From NCBI GenBank assembly GCA_002633005.1, contig NMRA01000534.1:237435-298250 (forward strand): DNA of 60,816 bases. The letters run 5' to 3'. The stretch comes from Phoronis australis (Eukaryota > Phoronida > Phoronidae). Below are positions 12,060 to 25,272 of the stretch, piece by piece. The notes under the pieces are model-generated. The model made no database searches and was not told the origin of the DNA. It saw nothing but the letters and a program-made list of their open reading frames with translations. How positions within the stretch are numbered: position 1 is the first letter of the stretch; each line of letters starts with the position of its first letter. A program made the position numbers and the translations under genes.

Positions 12060-13570
12060 ATCAATGTCTTGGATGATGAGACATCGCCGGTTAAAGTGTT
12101 CACACAAATCGAACAGTTGAATTCCAACAAAGCTGCCGGCGTGGATGGTTTGTCACCTGGTATTCTCAAACGTTTTGATAAAGATTGGATAGTGTTTCGT
12201 AATGACTTTCTCAATAGCGTTTTCAGAGGCAATTAACCTGAATCATGGAAACACGTTTAAGTTTTTAATATCTACAAGAAACGAGATTGCCTCGATCCAC
12301 GCAACTATGGAGGTATAATTATCATGAACCATTTAGCCGAAGTGTATGTCTCTATTCTCGCGGAGCGTATACTGCTATGGCAGCGCTCTCATTAAGAGCA
12401 GGCAGGGGCACAAAAGGGACGTGGTTGCGAAGAGTACATCCTACATGTACAGTAGCTACTAGACTTCTTATCGACATTGCTAAAAAAACGAAAAAGCAAT
12501 TGTACATTGCCGTCATCGACTACGAGAAAGCATATGATAAAGTTGATAGGAACTCTGTTAAACATACTAGAACACAATGGATGCTGCTTTCGCTTTCTCA
12601 AAGCCCTGAAAAATCTCTCAGCCCATCCCTTTGCGAACTCGACACTTTACTACCAATATGGGCGTTAAACAAGGAGCCACTGTTCACATTCTTCATTGAC
12701 ACAACCGTTGAGGCTATAGCCGCTACAGGAAATGATTCTTGGATAGAAAACTTACATTGCTTGACACAACTATTTTCGCCTCATCGAGAGAAAAACTACT
12801 ACGTAAGCCGGAAGCTCAAAAAACCCATGCAGACGGAGTCTGTATGATTAAACACCTACAAAATCAACTGACAACACAACCGACACAACAACTTTTGGAT
12901 TAAGCAAAGGTGTAGAAATCCAGCACAGCCACCAATATTGTTACCTGGGATCACTAATAGCTGTCAAATCAGTGCCAAGAATCCAAGTCCTCTTGCACGC
13001 CACATATAAAGAGAGTCAATTGCTCAAGTTCTCAGTCTTTTCGTTCAAAAATAGCGACGCCCCTGTCAGAGTCACGAAAACAGTTTGGAGCGCTTGAGTA
13101 TCGTCAGCTCTTTTGTACAGTTGCGAAACTTGGCTTTAGGAATCCAACCCTGAAATCGAAACGTTGTATAATGTCAGTTTGAAAAGGTTAGTCGGTGTCT
13201 AGAACTCTAGCCCTGGATTTACAACTCCTGTACGTGACCTGCGTGTTCTAATACATAGACATCTTTGTGATGTCTATGGTTCTATTATTAAAGCTTGTGC
13301 CCCTGAGATAAGCCGCGAGAGTTTGCACTGAGAATTTCCGGCAGTCTACTCGACTGGGTTTTGATCAAGTGTTGTAGTTACCAAATCAAGCCTAATTTAA
13401 TTGCTTTATTTTCACCAAGCGAGACTCTTGGGGTACGATTCCACACAATCAGCGATTTCTCGGTAAAGTTACTCAACAAACCCGACAATGACACTGGCCA
13501 TTCTTTATAAGCATCGACCTGTGGCCCTGGGTAGTTGTCGGGAGTAGTTTGGCCTGCGATATCCTTTCTG
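12060..13570 (+). pseudogene. Non-LTR retrotransposon (LINE) reverse transcriptase remnant
   Basis: Several frames together carry the order of a LINE reverse transcriptase. NSNKAAGVDGLSPGILKRFD at about 12120-12180 is the fingers motif. An NYGGIIIMNHLAEVY-type stretch follows near 12300, then a KGRGCEEYI-type stretch near 12420. YIAVIDYEKAYDKVDR at about 12503-12550 is the first palm motif. A DTTIFASSREKL-type motif follows near 12765. C-terminal segments at about 12900-13320 include a Y-L-G-S-L-I motif and LKRLVGVR-type sequence. Frameshifts and stops break the frame many times, so it is dead. The tail from about 13305 to 13565 matches 27245-27495 in reverse, showing that this is the element's 3' end. 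Confidence 0.85.
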
Positions 13571-16449
13571 CTCCAGTCGTAGGCAATAGTCCATTCGACT
13601 CTAGGAAGCCTAGAAAATCACTTCCGTGGCCACTTCTTTGGGGCAAGATAATTTTGGTGTTTATAAGGTCATTAAGTACTATACTTTAAGAATTTAAAAA
13701 GTTCCCAACTTTTAACATGTATATTTTCGAGAAATTTGACCTAAAAAATCTGACTTTTTTCAAAATTTGGCACAGAAAACCAATCTTCAAAAACCAACAA
13801 CACTAGACAAAAACTGAATGATAACTTGATTGGGTTTTATTCATTTGAAGTTATCGGACAAGAAAAGTGATAAATATTATGACACTAGGTGAAAAATTGT
13901 TCAAAAAGAGAAAAAGAAAAAAATAGTAGAAAACATACTACTATATTCTGCACTACCAACCAAACAATACTGTTAACCATTTGGAACTTAATAAAAATTT
14001 GATATCACAACCTACATATGAACAACATACAATTCCAACGCTTCTGCAAGGAATTCACTCTCATCACTTTTATTGATTGTCACAATTAATTATCATTATT
14101 GTTTTTTGACTGAGACATCATGTTCACACTGTCTGGACAGTCACACAACTCAGAACATGACATGCCCGACTTCAAACAAGAGCATATTTTTTACTATAAT
14201 CACTTCTTTTACACTTGTCATTAACATTTTTCATGGCATTTTCTGGTGCTAAAGGCAGAGTCATCCAGTTGAGCTTCAGACTACCCTGCTCCAAAAGCCA
14301 CCCATACCAACTGGAGATGGTGCACTGACATGCTGTTGCAAGGCTCGTTTGTGAATGGCACACTGGTAGTTTGCTCTTTTGGCATGTAACAGCAAACAAT
14401 CATGATTAGGAGGCAGAGATGATTCCATCACAGATTACAACCTGAATATGTGGTAGCGTGCGTTGTTAACTGTTGATGAGTCGCCGTACAGCTTTCATAC
14501 GGTTCAATGTCTTCCATGAGTTAACTATGAAACACAAGTTTTGAGCCCAACTTTAAGGACAAAGACAAAGTTAAAAAATATCTCTGCAAGACTGCACCCT
14601 ACCCGAAATAAAAAAGTTTTGACATCCTGAATACCGTTTCACCTAAACAACTTGTTACAGTAATCCTATTTAACTGAAATTGATAACCAAAATGCTCTTC
14701 ACAGTATAGCCAACAACTGAAATTTCATTTTGTCTAAGTGCTCAGCAAAAATAAGCATTAAGAGAAATAAGCATTGATTGCACTGTGCAGTTGCCTTCAA
14801 ACAATTTAAAACAGAAACATTTTTATCATCCTTAATACTGTAGTTCAGCCTTTGAAAATAGAGGAATGGTCACGTTGACAATAGTTTTTGTTTGAAATTG
14901 AAAAGCGCCTTTTTTACCGTAGAGCTAAAATTTATTTTGACGCTTCCTGTTTAAATAGCACATAACTGGAAGAGTAAAAATTTTCCTACGCTAAAAACTC
15001 CAATTCAAGAATCTTCAAAATGTGAGATACTAAAATCTGCGCACAATTTGAATTTGCAAGATCAATGAATTAAAGAACACAGGCAGTATGTCCATTTTTT
15101 ATATTTCTCAAGTTCCAAACACTGCTAATGATTTTACATAAAAGAGTCTTAAAATAGGCTTAAAAGTTCATAAAAAGCAGTGCTGATCACTCACAAGTAT
15201 GTAAAAACTACTGCCAGTACCTTTGAGATTAAGACGGCTATTACTACAAATTTATCAAGCAAAATATTTTTTTTCTGTGACCTAAACTTAAGATTATTTA
15301 CCTGACACTTTTTCGAATTAAGAATAGGTAGGCCTATTAACAATTGAATGTTTGGAACTTTTCTTTTGTTTGTGAAGTTCCCGTGATTGAATTTGATTGA
15401 CTACCCCTGGGTGCGCGCATGAATATCGGAAACTTCCAGCTCATAAATTTGAGCAGAACCTGAGACATGAATGCAACAAGGGGCAAACATCTTGCCAGTC
15501 TATTGTGAAGTCGCACATTCGTTCAATAATTCATGGTTTCAGCAGAGTCCTAGCTGTCCCAAAACTGTTCTTTGAGAAACACAAAATGGTTCAGGAATAT
15601 GCCAAGAATTGTTTCAGTACTATGCCACTCGTGGCCACTTGACTTGGCTTTCCTCAATTCCTACATGTAACTGCTGCCTGCTGGTTTTTGAGCCTTCGCC
15701 CTTGGTATCCAGTGTAGTCAGTGGTAGTAAACAAGCTAGCTAAGCCAGCAGGATAACATCAGCTGACTGTCCTCTGATGAATGTTTTCATGCTAAGCAGA
15801 CGACTTTTGAAGGGGAAAGGTATGGACCCCGATAATTTCCTGGCATTTGATTGGCTGTTCTGACCATTTTGCACTAACACCTGGTGACTAACACTATTAG
15901 TTGAGGCTATATTTTTCCAACTTTTAAATTGAAATTCTTACTTAACGTGCAAGTGTATTCTTGGGAACTTTTCTAAAATTGGCTCTGAACATAAGTAGAT
16001 GTGCTTAATGCAAAGTTCCCGTTGCCCCCAGAAAATAGCCACGGAGGTGAAAGATAGGAGAGCTGGGACTATGGCCTATCGTAATAATACTACATGCCAG
16101 GAGTTTCTCAACACGACATGTTTGGGTGTTAAAATCGCGTTGCAATATTTTAGGGACCATAATTGCTTAACTAAGTGTGTGTGAGGGGGGTGTATTATTA
16201 CTGTTTTTAATTGTTTCTACAATAATTCATTTACGCAATGTTTACCTGTGCCCGGTTACATTAAACAGTGCCAAATAGGGATTCAACTAAGGTCCTAAAA
16301 GTTTTTGCAGACCTAACATTTTTCTGACATTTTATCATTTCCATGAACTCCTCTTTGACTAAGGACATTTTTAATAATATAACTAAAATCTGAACCCTTA
16401 ATTCATTGAAAATAATGTTGACTTAGTCCTTAAATTAGGAGCGTTGCAT
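13571..16449. other. Unassigned AT-rich stretch
   Basis: No domain-bearing frame was found. At 15402-15421 the sequence CCTGGGTGCGCGCATG is the terminus of the CATGGGCGCAC miniature family, so a truncated copy may end here. The rest has no signal I can support. Confidence 0.4.
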
Positions 16450-16800
16450 AAAAAGACATTACGGCGTTTTCCCGTTGCTCCCAACTTGTTCGATTCTATA
16501 GCCCAACAACTTGGGAAGATCACCTCTGAATCCAATATCTTACACGACTGATTAACTCCATTCCAGCATTTATGGTTGGAGCGCCGGCTCTCTTTTGTTC
16601 GATAATTGCTATAATCTCCGATAAGATCGTATCTAGCCTAACTGGGCTGTGTTGCTAAGAATGAAAGTTAAGTTATAACATATTTGAACATGAACCAATA
16701 GCTCTTCTGAATTCTTTGTCAAATGATGATCATGTTTAGTTTTTAAATCACTAAAATCGCCCAACTACAACAGAAGTTAAGGCAATCCATTCTGCCAGAT
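16450..16800 (+). repeat. Interspersed repeat R3, copy 1
   Basis: About 340 bp match the reverse complement of 36305-36645 closely, with landmarks ACGGCGTTTTCCCGTTG, CAACTTGTTCGATTCTATAG and AAGATCGTATCTA. In both copies one frame reads a TRLINSI-type stretch followed by ALFRSIIA, which may be a decayed protein of a mobile element. I do not recognise the family. Confidence 0.65.
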
Positions 16801-17962
16801 TTCAGTAACCCTTTGAAACCTAGGAGAAAATTGGCCTACTTGTTGTCATACGGGACAAACGACTGTGCTAGGAAGTTAACAAAGGAAACAGATGTTATCG
16901 CACGTTCAGAACCCCTCACGTCTGGAAAAGTTGCTGAACGACAAAACGCCGTCATGTCTCTACTTATTTTCAATTATATTGAGAATTCAGGGTAGAAATC
17001 ACTATCGCTTTGTATCAAAGTAAAATATTGACTTAGTAATGAAACTAAAACAACATAAGAAAGGAAATTCGGTGTTTTCACAAGTCCAGAAGCAAGCATT
17101 AGTTTTAGGGAGGTTAGTTGAGTTCTATTTGGGACTGTTTCATGCAACCAGTCACTGTTGCCCAGATGCCATTTTTTGTCAATTCAACGTTTGAAAAGTA
17201 GATTCACTGTCATCTGTAGTATTTGCCTGTACCCGTGAAATAAATTTTCAAAAAAATGAAAAATTTACCTTGTAAAAGAATCCAACTGCCAAATGCCCCG
17301 CTCTCGGCGGACTCTCTCACTGTCTTGAAATTTTCCGCCATCCCGCTATACCATCTAAATAACCCGCTTTTTGAGACACAGCTAACTTGACAAATTATCA
17401 TATACAATTGTACTTTCCCACGCGACAAACCCATATTTTCGTGCTCGACTAAAAAGAAAAACACGTGATGTTTCATGGGTTTTTGTGGCACCCGCAATTT
17501 CCCGTTCAACTACAAAAAAACGCTGTCGGTAGGTCTTTGTGTGTTGCAGCGAACATTTCAACCTGGCTTTTGTTTTGGCTTAGACCCAGATGCACAATGC
17601 AAAGTAAACCCAGTTACTTTTTGTTTATAGTATTTAGCTTTCGTAACAAACATTGAAGTTAGAGTCTAATAATTAGTATTTGAAGTTGTAACATTAAAAC
17701 TGAATAAATGTTTATAAATAATAGTCAGTAGGGCTTCCTAGCGCGTGAGCACTGAACTGACCTTGAGACAGCACAGCCCAATACAACGACTGCGGTGATT
17801 GTTTCGATGTCTATGTTTGGATGTCTAGTTCTTCCAAATAGCCCGCCAACTTAATAGAGACCTGAAAACAATGAGGATATATTAGCAAACATAACAGTAT
17901 GTTACAGTTTCTTAAGAATCCAGACATAACCCATTTACAGGGAATTTTATCCATGTAAAGAT
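16801..17962. other. Unassigned stretch
   Basis: Short frames at 16813-16995 (plus) and 17210-17509 (minus) have no recognisable domain. No paired repeat was seen. Confidence 0.4.
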
Positions 17963-18116
17963 CAGGGGCGGATCAAGGATTTTGAGTTAGGGGTTCCAGG
18001 GCAGACTATTAGCCATGATTTCGCCCGTCAGACATTCGCACCCCCAGTGCCAAATGGAATCTGGGAGAATTTTAGAGGGAGGCATGGCCCCCTTTGCCCC
18101 CTCTGAATCCGCCACG
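17963..18116. mobile_element. Miniature element of the CAGGGGCGGAT type
   Basis: Starts CAGGGGCGGATCAAGG and ends near GAATCCGCCACGG, an imperfect inverted pair. The interior (GCAGACTATTAGCCATGATT and following) matches 19279-19411, which has the same end and a clear 5-bp target duplication. About 150 bp and non-coding. Confidence 0.65.
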
Positions 18117-18868
18117 GAAAATAACGGAATGGTCTTCACGAGGTGTCTTACGTAAACATAATAGATTACAGTAAATATAAAATTATTATTTCCTGTACAG
18201 TAAAAATGAAAATGACTATCTCCTGCACTCCTACCAATCACTTTACTGGTTGACATTTACAAAGATATTAGATTGCGGTTCCAAGCAAGTGTTCTGAGGA
18301 AAAACGAGTGTGCCTCTCGTGATATAGACCCTATTCACGCCGACAGGAGGCGCGTTCCAAAACGAGGCTCGCTACGGTAGCTCTGGTGGCTTATCCGCGT
18401 AGTTGTACTCCGCGTTGCTCGAACAGCTAGAGAAAATACGGACACTCAACTGTCTGTTTTAGGCAATCCATAAGGACGTTGGTATTCGGAAGCGTTGGGT
18501 CCTTGCCATACGCCGCGACGAAGGAAAATATGTCCGTGTAAAATTTATAACTCTTTTGGAATCATAATTTGTCGCATCTCGGATGCCGCCATAGCAACGA
18601 GGACCGGAGAATCGTCGGCCAGCCAGGCTGTGTTTTCATGACTATGGGTTGAAGCGCGATGCATTTTTCTTTTCAAAAAGGACAGGGCCCTCAATCCGTC
18701 AATTTTGGGGCCAAATATTGGCCCCATTCCCCTCTCAAAAATATTGAAAAATCACGCGAAATTCCCGGCCCCGCGAGGCCTAAAAGTTCCCTTAGTGATT
18801 GAAAATTTCTCTCCAACGGTTCAAATCACCTGTGACCACAGAGGTGACAATTTGAAAAAGTACAAAAT

Positions 18869-19087
18869 CATAGGCGGATTTAGGGGGGGGGCACCCCCCT
18901 TGACTGCCGCAAGCACAATAAACCAGCAAAACATGAAGCGGGAGGAAACTTGTANCGACAGATTTCCTGAGCAGGAGGTACACATCCTCGGCACCCGCAA
19001 CTTCCGGGCCGCCTGCGTGCATACAATCGCGCTTTGCCCGCGTCTCCGAGGATGTCGCCCCCCCATGGTATCCTAGATCAGCCACTG
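18869..19087. mobile_element. Nested miniature element with AAAAT target duplication
   Basis: This 219-bp insert begins CATAGGCGGATTTAGG and ends CCTAGATCAGCCACTG. It is flanked by AAAAT on both sides (18864-18868, 19088-19092), and the equivalent place in the other copy of R4 has one uninterrupted AAAAT. In reverse orientation its start resembles the tail of the SINE-like repeat at 54826. An N at 18955 lies inside. Confidence 0.75.
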
Positions 19088-19278
19088 AAAATGCTACTTG
19101 AGACAGAGCTATGAGAGCTTGCAACAGGGCGGGTGCTATTGATGGTGATCGGGAGGTCAGTAGATTTTTCTCTGACCCGTCACTCGGCGAAACGCTTCCC
19201 TCTCAGAAGGCCGCACACGCACCTTTCCCCTCGGATATGAGCGAGACCTCTGAAGAAACATGATAACTATGCTTGTTC

Positions 19279-19411
19279 CAGGAGGGGGGCAAGGCAGAGT
19301 ATTAGCCAGGATTTTGCCCGTCAGAAATTCGCACTCCTGAACTGCCAAATGGAATCTGGGAGAATTTTAGGGGGACATGGCTCCCTTGGCTCCCCTCTAA
19401 TTCCGCCACTG
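19279..19411. mobile_element. Nested miniature element with TGTTC target duplication
   Basis: This 133-bp insert begins CAGGAGGGGGGCAAGG and ends AATTCCGCCACTG. TGTTC flanks it on both sides (19274-19278, 19412-19416), and the empty site in the other R4 copy reads TGCTC. Its interior matches 17963-18116. Confidence 0.75.
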
Positions 19412-19460
19412 TGTTCTGTCCAGTTAACTGAAATTGAGCTCTAAAACGAGGTTATGCTTT

Positions 19461-20078
19461 GGACGAAAGAATTAGGTGTTTTAATTTTAAAGTTCAACTT
19501 GGTCGAGATTGATATTTGAAAAATATAACACATGAAATAGACGTAATTATTAAAACCAAGAAAGCAGAATTGATGGTCATATAATTTTTATTTTCAATTG
19601 CGAGCCTAGTTTTTTATTGTTACAATAATCAAAATATATATTCAATAACATCAAGTATTATTTCAGATCAATGACAAATCAATTGTTAGTCCCTAGTGCC
19701 TACCTCACCAGGACATAGGCTATGCTTGAAGCTAATAGGCCTACTCTTGATCAGCAAATTAAACCAGATGTGACCAATTGCACATGACAGCAAAATACTA
19801 TGAGCCACCACTGTCGAATATATATTCAACTCGTCAACAATACGACCAGATGACCTAGTTCGTGTAGAAAGCATTTTTATCAAGAATTTATTAGATGAGA
19901 AATGTATAACCCTGCATTCCTAATCCGTAACACTACGATCGTCGCAATTTGGTCATGTTTACTTTTCATGTTTCGAGCCTAGTTTTCCGGAAAAAGAATT
20001 ATATCCTTTCGTCAGACAACTCCTTGGTGTATTGACTTGTTCTTTAACTGTATTTTTCTTCGTTTCTGTGGTTAATTA
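19461..20078. other. Unassigned stretch upstream of the Penelope-like remnant
   Basis: AT-rich sequence without a recognised domain. It may hold decayed upstream parts of the Penelope-like element that follows, but no reverse transcriptase motif was found here. Confidence 0.35.
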
Positions 20079-21990
20079 TTGACACATTTTTTAAGATTTA
20101 ATATTCAGGTTGTATTAACATTCAAGTCTCTGAAACTGTCGAATTTATTTAACCCTAAGGACAAAATTCCTATAGGTCTACGATCCAGGGTAGTCTACAA
20201 ATTTATCTGTGCTGGATGTGGCTCCAGTTATGTAGGCGAAACTATTCGCCATTTGAAAACCAGGACCACAGGCACCTTTAAGTAGCCCTCTACAATATAA
20301 TATAATAAACATTATTTATAATAAGCGCAGAGGCTCTTGACAGTAATTTACGAATATGTCGTCCTACCTCGCGTGAGCATGTCAAAAAGCAGGGTTGTCT
20401 GTGGCCCTGTAAGTCGACTCTTTTTGACACAACCTTTATGACCTTTGGAAGGCCCCTTGGAAATTTGACCTATTTTTGCTGCACCCAGTCAGCGTGCTCA
20501 TAGAGTAACATATAAATAATGTTGCTGTTTTTAGTTGATTTAAGCGCTCTGAAGATGCCTTATGAGCATGCGCATTAGACGAAACTGATACGAAGCCTTC
20601 GTGCTTTTCGCTTTGTCGTGAATGTTGACGATTGAACTAGGAAGATCTGGAGGTATTTATGATATTTATTGGTTTCGATGTCAACAAATGGAAGCAATGA
20701 ACGTGTTGCTGTCGCAGATAAAATGTTTGAGTTAAATTACTCTCAGATTTGACGCCAGGTCCAGGTACCGAGCCCGACGTAGTCGATCGGCTCAGCCTCT
20801 CACGAATCACGGCTCGACGAGCTGGTCAAACTCAGACGGCCATCCAGGAAAACCGACGTGAATTCCCAGCGCTGTCATTTACTCCCCGCTCAATTGCTTC
20901 CTTCCAATGGCCGTTTTCGTCAACTGCCTGCATTTTCTGTCCATCTTCCATTTTGAAACGGCTACTTTTGAATTGAGAGCAAAAACAACAACACAGCCAT
21001 CCTCACGTGTTGGCCGGACTCACTACTCACCACCATGCGCGAGTTAGGTCCTTATAGACATGTTCACCAAAATGAAACTGCTGTTTTCTTGTTAAAATAT
21101 AGAGTACGATTTTACTTACATTTTGATAATTTACCATGCAAATAGTTTAAAAATGACAATTATAAGTCGATTTTGACGTCTTCCTTTGTTGACAGTGAAA
21201 CCGCATTACCGCGTAGTAATCTTGTGTGACGATTCTCTGAGTGTGCAGGGCTAGCCTGGACTGAAAGTGAAATATCTCGGCCAAAACTTCATCGATTTTC
21301 GTGGGAGAAAAACGCTTGTTTTCAGAATTTTACGAGGAATTTGTTGATGAATCTTTTACATGTTATTGAAAAAGGCGAAAATACAAACGCGCGAGTCATA
21401 TTTCTTCAGGCAGCCCTTAGCGGCTTCACGGGCAATAAAATGTAATCGACCGAATAGATTCGTCGACCACAGATTTACCCTGTGGTTTTTCCGCTTGATC
21501 CCAGACCGCCCCGAGTTGCTCCAGCATCCATCTCGGGGCGGTCTCTCACGAGGGTTTAGCGTTATGGTGCTTGGGGTTATTCCGGAAGTGGCCGGCAGAC
21601 GGCCATATTGAATATCAGTTGTGTACCTTTCTTTTTATTGGGCTACTTAAAGGTGCCTGTGCCAGGACCAAGGAACATCTAAATTCTGACAGAGGTCACA
21701 TGTAAATATTCACCTACAGAGCTCCAATCATTGTTATCAGCAATGCTCTTTCAATGACTTTGCAACAATACACCAGACAGTAACAACAAAGGAGCTTAAA
21801 ATTCGTGAGGCTCTACACATCAGTTGGTGCAAGCCCAATCTCAATAAGCAACTGGCACACCACAGCTTGTCATTGTTGGTCTGTTGACTGTATCTGTGCT
21901 TCATTACTTGTTGCTGGGCCTAGCTAGGTGACCACTGCATTATCTCTTTTGATGATGGTGCTTGAATAAATGACACCGAAACATGTCAAG
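20079..21990 (+). pseudogene. Penelope-like retroelement 3' part, split by a transposon
   Basis: Before the insertion the frame reads an IPIGLRSRVVYKF-type linker and CAGCGSSYVGETIRHLKTRT. This is the C-x2-C zinc pair and GIY-YIG-type endonuclease core typical of Penelope-like elements. The frame is interrupted at 20267-21661 by a complete TIR element. The Penelope reading continues after it with RTKEHLNSD and, in a shifted frame, a typical C-terminus (KELKIREALHISWCKPNLNK and following, about 21790-21850). The 3' tail contains CCGAAACATGTC, common after these elements. Frameshifts and the insertion make it inactive. Confidence 0.8.
20267..21661. mobile_element. TIR transposon H1, complete non-autonomous copy
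   Basis: About 1.39 kb flanked by perfect 22-bp inverted repeats (CACAGGCACCTTTAAGTAGC at the left; reverse complement at the right). The target duplication is CCAGGAC (20260-20266, 21662-21668), or eight bases if the shared C is counted. It sits inside a Penelope-like frame, so the insertion point is known exactly. No transposase frame is visible. A 7-8 bp duplication and CA...TG ends suggest a hAT-type helper. A shorter copy is at 11223. Confidence 0.88.
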
Positions 21991-24900
21991 TCGACTTAAA
22001 ACCATTGTTGTTTTCTTTAATATATGCTGCTACTTACTATCATGGAGACATTATCTATTACAATTGAAACGCATATGTGTCATAATTGAACACTGGAATT
22101 TGGAAAGTGTAAAACGTTTTACGACAAAGTGTACTAGTCAGATATAAAATTTAGAGTTTTTGCAGAAACTATTGTTCATTAAAATGACTCTGACATGTGG
22201 AAAGACTCCAAGAAAATCAAGATAACAGAACGTGTTGCACATAAAGTCTCTGTGAAAGTAACCACCAACGTCATGAACTTTTTGGCTTCCATTCTAGTTT
22301 TACCCGCAACTATTTTACGATATATGAGAGTCTGAACGGAGTGAAAGCATTTTATGGCCTCGGCAAGTCATTCATTATTATTGGGGACAAATAAAACAAC
22401 AACAATAACATATATTTTAGGTTGTATTGGGAATTTCAGGGTCACAGCTCTACAAATGCATATTTCACATAAGGAACCAGATGTGTTCCTTAATTACAAG
22501 AGATAACACACCTATTTACGATACCCAATGTGTAATTGAGTATCAGATACTAAGTGGCACAGGTTAGCATAGTACCAAATGGGTACATAATACCAAATGG
22601 GTATTGACCGATTGCCTACAAACTGGGTCGAGCAAAACGGCAAATTCAATAACAAGTACCAAATGTCTACAACTGTCAAATGGATAAATATCATATAATA
22701 ATAAAGTACCAAGTGGGTACATCAAACAGCCAACTGGGCTATAACAACCTGCAAAGAAGGTTCCGGACAAGCTGAGTGAGCAGACCAGCCGGCGTGATAA
22801 AAAGATATTGTAAGGAACGTGGTTTTGTGGCTCAGTATGTGCCACATGGGCAGGGTTGTTCATGGATGAACAATCCTGTCCACCGCCACAACATTATTTC
22901 ACAAGTTGGGCTCTCAGTTTCCCTTCAGCATGCAGGTTAGCAGCAAGCCCTCATGGAATTCTAAACGGGTTATACATGGTTGGAAATAAAATGCCAAGTT
23001 CCTATTCATGGTCTACCTTACATTAACTAGTATCATCAAATTAATATGATGTGGTGTTTAACAATGGTGCTGCTGATGTCAAATGAAAAAATGATTACGT
23101 TTTGTACTGGACTTTGGAGAAAGCAAAAGTAGCTTTGTACAGAACTGACAATGACAATAACGTAGCTGTACCATACATTGAATAAGTTATTTTGAGCAAA
23201 CTGTTGCACAATTGCATACATTTTACTTTTATAAATTTGTTGAACGCCTGGTAGATGAAGTTGAGGCTAAGAGGATTGACTTTTGTTTACTGTTTTCACC
23301 GCTTGACGAATGCTTTTCCAAGCTTATAACATTTGAACCATGCGTTGCTTCCTATACTCCTGTGCTATGAACTGCAATTTCTCAAAGTGTATATCAACTT
23401 TCCCTACAGAAAGCAGTACATGTTGCCACTTGGTATTGACAATTTACAAAGACACTGTTAGTCCATGACTTTCAAATGCTGATCTCTGATCAGATCAGCA
23501 CCTAGGTTCACAAGCCCACCAAAGGCAATCAAGTAGTTATTAACTGATTTTGTGCTTGACACTGGAATAATGGTACTCAATTTTTTAAAGCTTTAAGTCT
23601 TCCTATTGTCAAATAAACAGCACAAACAGGCACACCATCTGAGATGGCTAGTTTATCTGTACTGACTCCTGTTTTTCTGACGTGTGTGATGGCGCGTCCT
23701 CAATATGGCGCTCACCAAAAATTCTGCTGTTTCAGTAATGGAATCTGTTACTGGTGAGAGTTCACTTGCGTACATTGTGACCTATTCCGGGGGTATTCCA
23801 GTTAGAGTACTGGACAGTAGGGGATGTCCTTTCGTATTCAATAATTTAGATTCTCCCAACAAACCTGAGCAATCGGTCATAATAGGCACTCAAAACTAAA
23901 TGACGAAAAAATTTATCCAGATCCCTACTATAGTTACATTGTCATTGATGGTTCCTAATTTTGAGAATCAGGCCATTGAAACTTGCAAATTGTTGACCTT
24001 TAACGGGATGAGATTTCAAAATCAGGAGCTAGCAAAAATTACTACGAACACAGAGACATAGGCACACGTAACGAATGCCAATATATCCAACTTACGAAAT
24101 GACTACATTTTGCGAGCTCCCCCCCCCCCCTTGCACTGATGCTCACGGACACAACCTCAAAGACCACAGAAATATATATAATAGAATACTAGCCTTATCG
24201 GGCAAATCACAATCAAGGTCCATATTCGGTGGCCACTTTTGGTGAAAAATGAAGGTTTGTCATATAAGTGTAAAACCTGGGTTATTTTAAAGTGCCATCA
24301 TTCCAGGTTTGTAATCTAAAATAATTTTTGCACAAGAACCACCGAATAAAATACTACGGCCTAATGAACCACAGTTGTATAAAAGGGTCCGTACACAACA
24401 ACTTGTGATCACAGCCCACTTCTACCATGCAAAAATTCATATAGTAGCTGTTAATTTGATAAGTTTTTGATCAAATTGAAGAAGTGTCACATACTAAAGT
24501 AAGAAAAGTTATTACCGTGTTGATCAAGTTGTTCTAGATGATGATACATTGCATATCTTATCACAGTATAATGAGAACTTCTTCTCTTGCAGTATGATCC
24601 TTACAAAAAGAAAACGACAAGTAACTACGTTTTTCAAAATCTTTATTGGTGCTATTTGCCTAGTTTTCAAGACATTCACCAGTTTTTATTGCCCACAAAT
24701 TTTATAGTGTCCATTGCTTTTTTTGCCAGACTGGATTCATTTTGGAAATATCAGTATTGTTCATTCTACCGGTAAGTGATTTTGAAAGTGACTCAAGTTA
24801 TTCCCAGTCATATCAAAGCAATTGCTTACTCAACAAAATAGATTTCTTTTCTACTGTTGACATTTGAAAATTGTAATTTTAAAATGCATGAAATTCATAG

Positions 24901-25029
24901 AAAAAAACATGCATAAATTTCTCATAAATTGATTTTGATGATTTTTTTTAATTTGCACAACTAAATAGCTCTTTGCACATGTTGGCATTTAGTAAGTGAC
25001 CAAAAAACTTATTTTAGACAGTAGCACAG
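21991..25029. other. Mostly unassigned stretch
   Basis: Local signals only: a repeated ACCAAATGGGTA word at about 22570-22740, a small palindrome around GATCTCTGATCAGATC near 23480, a C-run near 24120, and at about 24196-24220 one half of a 25-bp inverted repeat (AAATCACAATCAAGGTCCAT) whose partner is at about 25037-25061. No supported exon. Confidence 0.4.
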
Positions 25030-25272
25030 TCAACTCTCGAATATGGACCTTGATTGTGATTTAGCCGTTTTATAATACACACATGTAACTTGCCCAGAGT
25101 CACCATGAGTTACCAAACTATCCAACAAATGAAGAAAATTATCAATTTCAACCTCCATAGTGAACTTAACTTTAATGCAGAAAGAGTTCAACCAATCCAG
25201 GAAATGTGTCACATTGTGGTCATTAAAGATCAAGAAAATGTCACTTACATGACTGAAGTAAATAAACAACAC
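25030..25272 (-). pseudogene. Penelope-like reverse transcriptase fragment
   Basis: The 80-residue minus-strand frame contains a block of the form NVTHFLDWLNSFCIKVKFTM, then EVEIDNFLHLLDSLV and a VTCVYYKT segment. This matches the pattern after the catalytic aspartates in Penelope-like reverse transcriptases (FLxxLNS...F.xExE..xLxFLDxLV...VYRKxT). The catalytic part and the endonuclease are absent. It is in opposite orientation to the 20079 element, so it is a separate fragment. Confidence 0.7.

Larger units (their letters stand above)
18326..19460 (+). repeat. Interspersed repeat R4, copy 1, with two nested miniature elements
   Basis: Landmarks ATTCACGCCGACAGGAGGCG, GTTCCAAAACGAGGCT, GCCATACGCCGCGACGAAGG and GAGAGCTTGCAACAGGGCGG are shared in order with 38549-39280. 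Copy 1 is interrupted at 18869-19087 and at 19279-19411 by miniature elements that are missing from copy 2, so copy 2 shows the empty sites. The nature of R4 is unknown. Confidence 0.8.
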
